From Dermanyssus gallinae (taxonomy: Eukaryota; Arthropoda; Arachnida; Mesostigmata; Dermanyssidae): 64,000 nt of DNA. The notes below the pieces were generated by a model, which saw only the letters and a program-made list of their open reading frames with translations, made no database searches and was not told where the DNA came from. The position numbers were made by a program, and so were the translations under genes. How positions within the stretch are numbered: position 1 is the first letter of the stretch; every line of letters begins with the position of its first letter. The stretch is taken from contig QVRM01001092.1 of NCBI GenBank assembly GCA_003439945.1, positions 89,501 through 153,500 on the forward strand. The letters run 5' to 3'. This document shows, piece after piece, positions 11,760 through 20,769 of the stretch.

Positions 11760-14700
11760 GATACTATTTTTTAGAATTCTTCGTTTGTTTTTTGCAGATG
11801 ATATGTTTATTTTAGGTAGAGACGTAGGAGAGGTTCAAGAAATGCTTGATGCATGTGGGAAGGCAGCAAATGAATTAGATATAGGTTTTAACGAAAAAAA
11901 AAGCACTATTTTAGTATTTTCTGGGCTTACATTGGGGCTGAAGCTAAGGTTACAGAAGAAGTCAGAGTGTCGGGATCAATATAAATATTTAGGTGTGACT
12001 ATAGCGTCAAAGGAAGAATTTTTGAAAGAGGAAAAAATGTTAAGAATAACGAAAGCAGACAAGGGTTGGGGGTCGGTAAGGTGCAAAAGTCTATAGGGGT
12101 TTAACAGATATGTGGTTACAAGGGACATTTGGAAGGCAAGGTATGTCTTAGAGCTGACATTTGGAAACGCTGTTCTAGTGCATAGCTCGGGTTTATGGAT
12201 AAAATTAAAAGAGATTCAGAGAGAAGCTATTAGATTTTATTTAGGGTGCGTTTCAATTGTAGCAGAGAGTTTCTTGAAGGGAAAAGTGGAATGTCAAATT
12301 TTATCAAAACAGAAGTGCAAAGTAAGATTAGGTATTGTAGTAAAATTAGTACATTGAATAACGAACAGTGGGCTGTTTGCGGACGCGAGAGCCGGTACGT
12401 TAGACACGAGGGTGCAGCAAAACTGGTAGGAGGAACTAGAAACAAGGTTTGTCGGATATGCGGTAAGAGAGAGAAAACGGTAGATCATATGGTTAGGGAG
12501 TGTGAACAATTGGGAGGGACAAGGAATTTAGATTAAGGGGAGGCGCTAGGATTAGGCAAGGATGCAGAAAACGGACAGATAGAGATTAAGAAGCATAGAC
12601 TATCCAGACGGAAGATGCTCAACACCTAAGGGCAAAAACGAGGGAGTACAATATAGATAATTGATAGCTGCAGCGTTATGCGCTCCTGATATGAAAGGGT
12701 GATATGTGTACACACACTTATCAAGCGAATAAACCTATATATATATATATACATATATATATAAAGTACGTATTTATATAGCTTTGCTATGTTAGCACTT
12801 TGGAGTTTTAGGATGTGTAGTATACATGTAAGATGTTGTCACCAGAACGCACCGACACGGGGGCAGCCTTTACTGCAAAATAGTCTCAACTGTTGAAATT
12901 TCTTAATTTTGGAAAATAATAATTTATAATAATTATTAATATATTTGGAAATTGTAAGCTCAATTAAGAATACATTAATTTAATAATATAGTAGCACTTA
13001 GATACATACACAAATACATACATAAGCATGTGGCGTGGGGTCTGTGTGGGCATTCTTTGTTCAGGATCCGTGCAGGCTTCCGACGATCAAGGGTCGCTGT
13101 GGCGGCTCGTACAAGCTGTGGTCGTACGATTCGCATAAGGACATCTGCAAGCAATTCGACTACAGCGGCTGCAGCGGCAATGCAAACCGTTTCGACTCGA
13201 AGGTGGACTGCGAAAATCGCTGTGTGCGCCGGTCGCTTCACGTTAACGGCACGAGCGTCGACCTGCCTGGTCAGTTTTCCTTGTTACTTTGTTCCTATTC
13301 GATTTATTCAGCAACAGGCTCATACAGCTTAAATTATGTTATTCAATTTGTTATTCATAATGATGTTTATGTTATTTATAATGAAGTATCTCGTTGTTGT
13401 TGTTGTTGTTAACAAATGCGCACATCAATTATGTTATTCATAATGAAGTATCTCGTTGTTAATGTTAAAAAAATGCGCACATCAATTATGTTATTCGTAA
13501 TGAAGTATCTCGTTGTTAATGTTAAAAAAATGCGCACATCAATTATGTTATTCGTAATGAAGTATCTCGTTGTTGTTAGTACAACTTCGATACAACAATT
13601 GTTGGTCATTTTGCTCTCACTTCAAACGAAGACCCTCGTTCCATTGGAAAAAAATATTTCTTCGCCGAGTTGTACTAGACTTCAAAGTTTGTTAGGCGAC
13701 ATATATATATATGATGAGTTTCTAAGAAACAAAATCGATCGTGGTAGTAGGCACCATAAACCGTATGATGTCGCAATAGTGGCAAAGCAATCATTTAGCT
13801 GCTAAAATCTAATGAGTTTTGGCAGGATTTTCACTATGCACGCATTACTCGATGCTCGCCTGTTTTGAAGTAGCTATAGTGCACTAGTTTGTAAACAGTT
13901 AGTCGCTTGTTGATGAAAGCACAAAGGTCGTTCAATAAGAAACCAGAATTTCCACGAGGTGGCGCCACAGTGATTTTGTGGTATATGAGGGTGGGCACTA
14001 ACATTCCTTACCCAAAGGCGTAACACGTATCAAGTTTAAGAAAACACGATATTTATAATAATTCAGGCATTTAAGCAAAGCTTTGTCGAAGCACTTGTCG
14101 CAGACACCAAAAAAACACAAACTACATGGAGGGACTAGGTAGTGTATTTCAAGAAGCAGACGGCCGGACAAATCAAAGCCGAGTTGGGCCAAGCTTGCGG
14201 ATGCTCTGCACTAGTGTTGTCGAGTTCACATCACTACGCCAAAAATGATTGCAAACATTCGTCGTTTCGTCATGAAAAATCGCCGAAAGAAAGTGCATGA
14301 AATAGCTGAGGTTATAGGCGTCTCTTGTCGTAGCTCGGTGCATATTCTACTGCGCAAGCGACTAAAAATTAACAAGCTGTGTGTAAGGTCGATTCCGCAA
14401 TTGCTGACGTATGATTAAAACTCCACGCTAAACAACATTTCGCAGCGGTGTTTATCGATGGTTAAGCGCAATCTACAAGATTTTGACGAACGAACCGTGG
14501 CCGCGGACGATATCTAGAGCCACAACTACACACCCGAGTCGAAACGGCAGTCAAAGTAATGGCTACACTTTTTTTTCGGACTTCGTCACTCGGTGACTAC
14601 ACACGGAAGAATCAAATCGTCACAGAAGCATCATATTTTCCCACTTCTAAACCAGTTTGACAGCCACGACCTCTAAGGAGATTACGTCAAGAAATAACAA

Positions 14701-17700
14701 AACATTAAACCGGGAATTCGGTGTTTTGTTTTCTAGTCGCTTAGTGAAAAACGACCCACGTAAAATCGACGCCTTTGTAGCCAGTGTGTTCATTTGAGTC
14801 ATTACTGTTGATATTGTTGTCGTTGTTGCTTGACAGACAAATGCCGCCTCAGGAGCGACCCCGGAAGCTGTGTTCACCGAATGGCCAAGTTCTACTTCGA
14901 TCTTCGACTTGGAAAGTGTCTGCCGTTCCATTGGGGCGGTTGTGAGGGCAACGACAATCGCTTTGAAACGTTGAACGACTGCGAGAAAGAATGCCTCATT
15001 CCAGCAATCTCTACCGGTCGTGAGTAGCAGTAACAATGGCAGCAGTAATAATGGTAGAAGCTTTAGAAGTAATGGTACCTGACACTGTCATGGTCCAGTT
15101 TACCATAAGCCGAGTCCGAGTTTTGTGTGGGCTGAATTGATTTTGAACGCAACCGGTAGCACCAATCTTCCCTTATATCAAGACAATTGAAGCCAATGAA
15201 TAGAGGAATAAGATGCGTAGCAGTTCACATAGGGGCTAGATACTACACAGGAGAGTGTCCTTTGCTTATTTATGCGTCAATGCGTGCGTTATAACGGTGT
15301 ACTTGCAAAAACTTGTATTTGTCTCGCATGTTTGATAGAGGTGTCTTTCTCGTCAATCTCGGTTAGTAACAGTCTCCTTTTTTCGTTTGTACATTTTCAG
15401 TGGTAAGCCCTAACCGCGAAAATTCCCTGGACGAGTATCGAATTACGTCTCCATCAAGCCGACAAGATGACGATAAACACGGTAATAATACCATACGCAT
15501 ATGTATACGTGTTGAGACCTAATTTTTGTCATCAAATCACATTACATTTTTTGGTATTGTATTGAGAATGACAAATTCATTTTATACCTTAGGTATCGGT
15601 ATATACATTATATATTGGTATCGGCGGTGAATATTTTGCTATCAGTACCAATATATACATTATATATTGGTATCGATAGCAAAATATTCACCGCCCAAGA
15701 TTACCTCACTGCAAATATGTTAAGCTCTGCAAGATAAATAATAATAATATTATTACATAATAGCAGTAAGCGCGATAGAAGTCTGTATTCAAATAGCGTG
15801 GTTATTGTGTGAATTCTAGTGATCTGCAATCTTGCATCAAGTACCGGCAGCGACACGTGTCCCTCGGCGCAGCCTTCATACCGCTACCACTACGACGCGC
15901 CTTCGCTAAGGTGCCTCCCCTTCGTCTACTACGGTTGTGAAGGAAACCAGAACAATTTCATTACGCTTGAGGTGGGTGAAGTACACCAATGTGTTTCGTA
16001 GCATCATTGTGATAGCTCTCGAAAGTACTACACGAACGTTCTTTTAAAAATATTGACTAAGGCTAATGACAGACCCTTTAGAGCGTGGAGCGTATATGCA
16101 CCCCAGGCGACCCCATATTGAATATTCTACACTCGATTGAGGTCATTTCAATTCCCTGGACTGTAATTTTAACTCTTATAACAGCATGGCATTTTTTTGT
16201 TAACGCAGCTTTTTAGTTATTTCTGCAAGAATTAACTGAAGGTTAAAGATTAAATGATTAAGAAAAAATGACTTACGCATAACACCACGGAACAGTGTTA
16301 TTTCTGAGTACGTAGAACCATTCAGCCCCTGATTGCTGTATACAAATGCTAGTTCAGTTAGTGGCAGCATCTGCCGGTTATCCAACTCAAGATCAGTTTT
16401 GTTTCTTGATTGAATATAAACCACTGATTATAGCCGTTGCTCAGACGCTGTGCTTTACAGTGAGGATAATGGCCCAAATTCTAAAATCAGCGTAGTTGGT
16501 CTTACACAGCAAAACAAATGTTTGTTTAATCAATGGGAAAATCTAGCAAACACTCTACTAGATGATACATATAGCAACGCTATGGTCCTAGTGTATCGAA
16601 GAACTTACATCGTGCACCTATGTGTGTACAGTTCTCGTGCCTCTACGTTACAAACTAAATAAGCGTACTTCGCTAAAAGGGGAAACCGCTGAGAGATGAA
16701 TGCTTGCTCATATACTCTACGCTGCCCTCCGCCGACAACGCCTGTCGACTGTCACCTTGACTCTCTGTACCGACTCGAGGCAGACTAATCGAACCATTTA
16801 CCGCTTTTTCTGTCGTATGATTGCACCTGCAGAAGTGCGAAGCGTTCTGCGCTGGTGTGCGATCGAGCGAAAGCGACGACTACACGGCCCGAATTCACCA
16901 TTCCTCTCTCGAGACACCAAGACGGCCTCACGTCCCTCCAAGCGTACACTATCCAGATGTGACGAGACATCATGTCGATTCGGCGGCGGCCGGACACCAC
17001 GTTGCTTCAGGAACGGGACACCACGTTGCGTCGGGAACGGGACACCACGTTGCGTCGGGAACGGGACACCACGTGGCTCCGGCAGGGGCTGGCCACCATG
17101 TTGCTTCGGGGACAGGACACCACGTGGCTCCGGCAGGAGCAGCTGGTCACCACATCGCTTCGGGGACAGAACACCACGTAGGCCCGGCAGGGGCGGCTGG
17201 CCATCACGCTGTCGCCTCCGCAACGCCAGGTCAGCACGCTGCGTCGGCCGGAACCTACTACTCTAGTTCCGCCGCGGGACACTACGGCACCGTACAGTGT
17301 CCACCGGACAACTGCGGCCGTGCTAACTGTCGGGGACTGGGTGAGCGACGCGAGGTCCTGCCCAACGGATGCGTCCGCTGCCGATGCAACCATCCCTGCG
17401 ATGTAAGAAATTGCTTGCTATACAGCACTATTGCTACGGGGGCTATAAAGATCTAGACTTAGTTTTGCCTCTTGTTCATTGTGATCTTTATAAATAAATC
17501 GTAGTTTAGTGTCATAAGTCGTCCTAGTAGTCAAGATTTGCATTACTTATATGTATGAGGGAGAGAGAAACGCCGGGAGAAAGGGAGAGAGAAACTACGA
17601 GAGAGAGAGCCGTATGTAATGCTGGAGTCTCATTCCGAGTATTGCAGGAGGTGCACTGCAAAGCTGGCGAGAGGTGCGGCATTGAACTTAGCGAAGAAGG

Positions 17701-20044
17701 AAAATACGTCGGATTGTGTAAGCTGATCAACAAGCCAGGCGAGTGTCCGGAACTAAAATGCAATGACAACGACGCGTCGCAACACCGGCGAGACCAATGC
17801 AGAGACGATGCAGAGTGCCAAGGCGCACAGAAGTGTTGCTCTAATGGCTGCCACAAACTCTGCACGGATGCCGACCACAAGGTTTGTCTTGCAATCTTGT
17901 GCTGTTTCTTTTCTTCTATTGCTCCCAACACTTCATCGTCTCTACTGGAGGTCTTCTAGCCTTGTTTTTGTTGTTGTAAATGTTGCGATTGTTTGACGTA
18001 TCAAGTGGCTAAGAAAACATATATAGTCTACAAATTACCTCAAAGCTTGCGTTCTTTTCGTAATAAGTGACGTTGCAGCGAGTCATTACTACTAGCTTAG
18101 CTGATAAGTAGAACTATTAAAATAAACCTTAGCCTAATTTTATTTTTCAACGAGGTTAACAATAAGAAGACATTGGTTAGCGATACTTGACGCTCCCAAA
18201 AATGTCTTTATTCTAAAGATTTTCTATGGACCTAAGGATTCCGACAATGGTGACTCTGGACTTTGCAAGAGCCGGAATCATTTTGGTTGATCATAAGTTC
18301 CTAACCCGTTTGCTCATTACTTGTACACTTTCCACTCAGCTTTACGATTTAGTGTGCGCAAAAATTATAACTACGTAGTGCCGGCATACGTCATAAGGGC
18401 GTACTCGGTACCAAGAGGGCTCGTCTTTCTGCCAACGAGATTCGTAACTTCGTGAAGGCAAGAACGCTGTGCAGTCGGTCGACTCTTGTTCTTTCCTCGA
18501 GAGTAGAGGAGCCCATACTAATGAAGAGTCTACGCGACTATGTAAACGGTATTCGTTTTCCAGGGAGCGGAAGACGCGGGCGATTTGGAGGAGGTCGTTG
18601 TTGTCGAAGGGGAGCTGGCACAACTTAAGTGCCCGGTTGAAATAGGATCTACTCCTGTCTGGACAAAAAGCGGCGAATTTGTTGACGGAGACCGCACGGA
18701 TTTCGACTTGGAAACACTAAAAATCACCGAGGTTTCAAAGGAAGATGCTGGCGTATACGTTTGTGAAGATCCCGAAGACCCTATGATCAAGGGCAGGATC
18801 GCCCTTCGAATTAGCGGTAAGAAGATAACACCGCAGCCGAGAACCCCTTTGCACCTTAACATGCCATGTCTACACCTCGAACATGCGTTCCGTCCTTCGT
18901 ACGCCTCACGCCACAGTCTGAAGCGATCAATTTGCCCCTTGGACTTGCAATGATATTCATTTTTAATTCATACTAGCAACAGCAATGAATACAGCGTAAA
19001 GTGCCACGGGAGAGTGGATTGGCAGCTTTAGCGTGCTAAGCCGCTGATTTGATGCCGGCGCAGATAACTAATTGTTAGCATAGTAAATAGGGTATTAGCT
19101 TACTAAAGCCATGTCTAACGCCATACGAATGGACGTATAGCTGAAAACTACATAACGCGATTAACACACTGACCAATAATGTGAGTGCCGTTCTTAATTG
19201 ACGTCTAGCTGTTCTACTGTATCCTTCTTACAGAGGCTCCGACCATTGCCAAAGACAAGCCCGTTGTTGAGGCGGCACTAAACACCACCGCCAATCTGAC
19301 CTGTCAGGTCGTAGGCGGCTACCCCCGTCCGAGTGTCTCCTGGCGAAGAGGCGATATCAGCTTGCCAGCCCGCTCCAGCAAGTACCGCCAACTGCCGGAG
19401 AATACGCTTCAGGTACTGAGCGTACAGGCTGAAGATCAGGACATCTACCTGTGCACGGCGACTAATCAGCGCGGCCAAGCACAGTTCTTGGTCGCTCTCG
19501 TCATACCCGTCGCGGACGACCCGGAGCACCAGGAACGCGGCGAGATTATCGCCCAGCAGGTAAAACGTTACACGTCCATTGGTATTTGATTGATTGACTG
19601 CAGGTTGCAACTAGTTGTACTGCTGCTACAGTGACTTCTCTGTTTACTACAATTTTAAACTAGTGGTCCATCCAACAACGCCAGCACACATAATCGTAAT
19701 TTTTCCAGACTCACCTCGTCAACGTAAGTAATATAACTACGCCACGTAAGGCTCGATATGGAAGCGTAGGATGAGGCTAACTTCTCAACAAGCAACACAC
19801 ACGCCACGTGTTGCAAACAACGACATCGCCGCTCCAATATGAAATAACCGTATTGAAAAATTATAGTACTGCTGATTGTCAATACGTCTCATTCAATTGT
19901 GTAGCATCAAGCGTTCAAGAATTTTACACACAATCAACACATCAAACCAATCGCATGACATATTAACATGTTTACTATTTAATTAATTACTTAATTATTA
20001 ACACATCATATACGTTTCAGGCGAAAGACGAAGCCGAAAACTAG
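319..20044 (+). CDS. Ppn: Papilin (lacunin-like ECM protein), 3' part, 19 exons
   Basis: Secreted basement-membrane protein. Papilins organise extracellular matrix and affect ADAMTS-type metalloproteinases (family knowledge). Nineteen exons join with compatible phases and GT/AG borders into 1815 codons plus stop. Order seen: C-terminal part of a TSP1 module, 19 lagrin repeats (core C-x4-[FYHW]-GCC-x12-GC), 9 Kunitz domains, a His-rich repeat, an antistasin-like Cys module, a WAP domain, two Ig domains and a short tail. The start codon, signal peptide, ADAMTS-like cassette and other TSP1 modules must lie left of the window. No PLAC domain is visible, although most papilins end with one. Exons are GC-rich; introns are AT-rich and carry a LINE, a mariner relic and microsatellites. 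The lagrin-Kunitz-WAP-Ig combination makes papilin the only good identification. Small phase-neutral exons could have been missed. Confidence 0.9.
1341..1594 (+). CDS. Ppn: Ppn exon b: lagrin repeats 3-4
   Basis: Acceptor ATCAG|T completes a split Asn codon; donor GTAAGC at 1595 (phase 1). Contains TEFGCCEDG and TEFGCCEEDG repeats. The second lacks the usual TPA-GP spacer, and a Glu/Ala/Thr-rich linker follows. Confidence 0.88.
1915..2025 (+). mobile_element. tRNA-like SINE head (single copy seen)
   Basis: TGGCTTAGGCAG fits an A box, and AGTTCGAGCCC about 65 nt later fits a B box. It does not fold as an intact tRNA gene by eye and lies in a Ppn intron, so a SINE relic is the likeliest reading. 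Confidence 0.45.
2218..2460 (+). CDS. Ppn: Ppn exon c: acidic Gly/Ser linker and lagrin repeat 5
   Basis: Acceptor TTTAG before 2218, donor GTAAGT at 2461 (phase 1 at both ends). A low-complexity Ser/Gly/Asp/Glu linker of about 50 residues, possibly a glycosaminoglycan attachment region (several SG dipeptides, inferred), precedes SEHGCCADG. The exon ends on the first Cys of repeat 6. Confidence 0.85.
2962..3113 (+). CDS. Ppn: Ppn exon d: lagrin repeats 6-7
   Basis: Begins ISKFGCCPDG after a split codon and continues with STFGCCPDG; donor GTGAGT at 3114 (phase 0). The acceptor is atypical: the pyrimidine/CTG tract ends about 12 nt before AACAAG. Confidence 0.8.
3378..3674 (+). CDS. Ppn: Ppn exon e: lagrin repeats 8-11
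   Basis: Acceptor TTTCAG, donor GTAAGT; 99 codons, phase 0 at both ends. Repeats are SKFGCCSK, SAYGCCSDG, NPHGCCPDG and LEFGCCPDR. Repeat 10 has an extra neighbouring Cys (GEGCCDD), giving an unusual Cys count. Confidence 0.9.
3750..3800. repeat. (AT)n microsatellite
   Basis: About 51 bp of TA repeats in the Ppn intron after exon e. Confidence 0.95.
5626..5672. repeat. (AT)n followed by a T run
   Basis: TA repeats passing into about 16 T, in the Ppn intron before exon f. Confidence 0.9.
5899..6112 (+). CDS. Ppn: Ppn exon f: lagrin repeats 12-14
   Basis: Acceptor CCGTAG before GGCTGC. The preceding exon ends GPDHF, so the join restores the GP-xxx-GC spacing. Repeats are SEFGCCSD, LAFGCCPDG and SQFGCCADN. 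The donor GTTGGC at 6113 is weak, but phase 1 matches the next exon and completes repeat 14. Confidence 0.88.
6666..7581 (+). CDS. Ppn: Ppn exon g: lagrin repeats 15-19, Kunitz 1, start of Kunitz 2
   Basis: Largest and most GC-rich papilin exon (916 nt). Five lagrin repeats (MKYGCCQDQ to TQFGCCPDG) are followed by a linker rich in Arg, Glu, Pro and His. Kunitz 1 runs from EACFQAND to CQSLCDES with six Cys. The first part of Kunitz 2 (YPCDLPKDVGPCKQ) ends at donor GTGAGC inside a Trp codon (phase 2). Confidence 0.93.
8481..8769 (+). CDS. Ppn: Ppn exon h: rest of Kunitz 2 and divergent Kunitz 3
   Basis: The first base completes TG|G (Trp), then FNEQTNQCERFVYGGC and the rest of Kunitz 2. Kunitz 3 keeps six cysteines but has KGCTEDVNVF where the family has GGCxGNxNxF. 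Donor GTGCGT at 8770, phase 0. Confidence 0.9.
9699..9993 (+). CDS. Ppn: Ppn exon i: Kunitz 4 and Pro-rich linker
   Basis: Acceptor TTTTAG, donor GTAAGC (phase 1). Kunitz 4 reads SVCSLAADAGPCGDF through GDCEGNANRF to CQHFCG. About 35 Pro/Ser/Ala-rich residues follow, probably an extended hinge. Confidence 0.9.
11290..11711 (+). CDS. Ppn: Ppn exon j: Kunitz 5 and 6
   Basis: Two complete Kunitz domains (PVCEQPRDIGPCDSY to CQRYCG; SDCLEPKHRGSCSG to CEQSCRN) separated by a polyproline linker. Acceptor GCGCAG before 11290, donor GTAATT at 11712. An (AT)n tract and a LINE start immediately downstream. Confidence 0.92.
11755..12740 (+). mobile_element. Non-LTR retrotransposon (LINE), 3' fragment
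   Basis: Sits in the Ppn intron between exons j and k. Frames with lesions encode the RT catalytic box FADDMFILG, then NEKKSTILVFSG and YKYLGVTI (thumb), and a C-terminal CCHC motif CRICGKREKTVDHMVREC at about 12449-12504. The 3' UTR ends with GGGTGATATGTGTA ... AAGCGAATAAA and an (AT)n tail. Truncated at its 5' end beside an (AT)n tract. Confidence 0.85.
13065..13269 (+). CDS. Ppn: Ppn exon k: Kunitz 7
   Basis: Acceptor TTCAG|GATCCG, donor GTCAGT (phase 1). One Kunitz domain from DPCRLPTIKGRCGGS through SGCSGNANRF to CENRCV, plus a short tail containing an NGT glycosylation sequon. Confidence 0.9.
13381..13578 (+). repeat. 57-bp minisatellite
   Basis: Three units start ATGCGCACATCAATTATG at 13416, 13473 and 13530, and a partial one precedes them. 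The unit is a multiple of 3 and its + frame is open, but it follows the exon k donor and is intronic. Confidence 0.85.
13925..14690 (+). mobile_element. Mariner-type DNA transposon relic
   Basis: Located in the Ppn intron between exons k and l. One frame carries a degenerate mariner transposase: HTH region NRRKKVHEIAEVIGVS, then RSIPQLLTYD, then AADDI-stop-SHNYTPESKRQSK, matching the family pattern TGDETW...YTPESKxQSxxW. It has several stops and the first catalytic region is mutated. Terminal inverted repeats were not located. Confidence 0.78.
14837..15019 (+). CDS. Ppn: Ppn exon l: Kunitz 8
   Basis: Acceptor GACAG, donor GTGAGT at 15020 (phase 1). Kunitz domain KCRLRSDPGSCVHR through GGCEGNDNRF to CEKECL. 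Four nt upstream an alternative GTCGTG donor would keep the same phase. Confidence 0.88.
15401..15481 (+). CDS. Ppn: Ppn exon m: short linker exon
   Basis: An 81-nt exon with a good TTTTCAG acceptor and donor GTAATA. It encodes a charged, Ser-rich, Cys-free linker (LVSPNRENSLDEYR and on). Both ends are phase 1, so it could be skipped without changing the frame. Confidence 0.7.
15623..15695. repeat. 73-bp palindrome
   Basis: The arms GGCGGTGAATATTTTGCTAT and ATAGCAAAATATTCACCGCC extend inward through CCAATATATA/TATATATTGG to about 35 nt with two mismatches. In the Ppn intron between exons m and n. Confidence 0.85.
15820..15971 (+). CDS. Ppn: Ppn exon n: Kunitz 9, first part
   Basis: Acceptor TTCTAG, donor GTGGGT (phase 0). 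Carries four of the six Kunitz cysteines (VICNLASS, DTCPSA, LRCLPF, YGCEGNQNNF). The last two come from exon o. P1 is Pro, which is unusual. Confidence 0.88.
16833..17402 (+). CDS. Ppn: Ppn exon o: end of Kunitz 9, His-rich repeats, antistasin-like module
   Basis: Acceptor CTGCAG, donor GTAAGA; 190 codons, phase 0. KCEAFCAG closes Kunitz 9. A Gly-His-His repeat (GHHVASGT, with GHHVAPAGA variants) spans about 16990-17215. It is followed by an eight-Cys stretch from QCPPDNCGRANC to CRCNHPC with antistasin-like spacing. Confidence 0.88.
16990..17215 (+). repeat. Ppn: Coding minisatellite, Gly-His-His octapeptide
   Basis: GC-rich 24-27 bp units (GGACACCACGTTGCGTCGG type) repeated about nine times in exon o, encoding GHHVASGT and GHHVAPAGA(A) variants. 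Confidence 0.88.
17648..17881 (+). CDS. Ppn: Ppn exon p: WAP domain
   Basis: Acceptor TTGCAG, donor GTTTGT; 78 codons, phase 0. Three cysteines (HCKAGERC, LCK) continue the preceding module. A four-disulfide WAP domain then runs from GECPELKC through QKCC to NGCHKLC (eight Cys). Confidence 0.9.
18564..18816 (+). CDS. Ppn: Ppn exon q: Ig-like domain 1
   Basis: Acceptor TTCCAG, donor GTAAGA (phase 1). I-set type Ig: AQLKCPV (B-strand Cys), PVWTKSG (core Trp), then EDAGVYVCED (Tyr and F-strand Cys). Confidence 0.9.
19234..19559 (+). CDS. Ppn: Ppn exon r: Ig-like domain 2
   Basis: Acceptor TTACAG, donor GTAAAA (phase 0). I-set Ig: NLTCQVVGGYPRPSVSWRR, then DQDIYLCTATNQRG. A charged tail ending in AQQ follows. 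Confidence 0.92.
20021..20044 (+). CDS. Ppn: Ppn exon s: terminal coding exon
   Basis: After acceptor GTTTCAG, seven codons (AKDEAEN) run to TAG at 20042. It is phase-compatible with the Ig 2 exon and the total coding length is divisible by 3. Because the exon is so short, an alternative 3' end carrying a PLAC domain cannot be excluded. Confidence 0.65.
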   Translation, partial: AKDEAEN

Positions 20045-20288
20045 AAGCAGAAAGGAAATAGCAAAATCAACGAAAGCAGCGGAGACAACAAAGTCGACGC
20101 TCATAACGGACGCCCGTAAGCTGACGCCTCAATCTAGAACAATGCGGCGCTATTAATAATCAATCGATCAATGTGCAAGCAAATATCATATGTGCCATCT
20201 TTGATGTACACAACAAAACGGGCGCAACACGGTACACGGCGGTCGCAATAAGTCTAGTGGTTTAGACTTATTTTTACTCGCAGTGTAC

Positions 20289-20444
20289 ATGAAAGAACAG
20301 ACAGAAGACCCCTCGGGCCACCTTCAGGACGTGGACACCGCCTTCGTGGCACACCACCTCATTTACTCAGAGTTTCAGGCTCACGATATGATACGTACCC
20401 GCACAGCGACTAAGCAAATCGCTCTCTCTCTATACATTAATTAG
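20289..20444 (+). other. Short open frame in the Ppn downstream region
   Basis: 51 codons starting MKEQTEDPSGHLQDVDTAF, preceded by an acceptor-like TTTTTACTCGCAG. GC content is higher than its surroundings. Entry needs phase 1, but the Ig 2 exon ends in phase 0, so it is not a simple extension of papilin. It may be 3' UTR or an alternative exon. Confidence 0.25.
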
Positions 20445-20720
20445 CTCGTACCTCTGCGCTCAGCAGCCACGGAGTCTTATTTCTGCCGCTGCTGCTGCTG
20501 CCAATGCACCCGCCCGTGTACAGCTCTGTGCAGACATGTCGAATAGCGTCGAGTAATGATTATCCCGCAGCATCTTAGTAACGACTCGATAGTGCTGTGG
20601 CCAATATTGACACTTGTCAACTGTCGTACACCGTGCAGGCTATACCTAAAACTGCCAACCATGTTATACTACTCACATACCACCCTGCCAACTGCCAGCC
20701 ATGCTATAGTATTTACATAC

Positions 20721-20721
20721 A

Positions 20722-20768
<47 letters not shown>
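20721..20768. repeat. (AT)n microsatellite
   Basis: About 47 bp downstream of the Ppn stop; followed by a GA-rich stretch. Confidence 0.93.

Positions 20769-20769
<1 letters not shown>

Larger units (their letters stand above)
15972..20020 (+). other. Ppn: Ppn introns in the 3' part
   Basis: Introns 15972-16832, 17403-17647, 17882-18563, 18817-19233 and 19560-20020 show no recognisable genes or transposons. The one before exon p has a GAGA-rich run at about 17555-17612. Confidence 0.5.
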
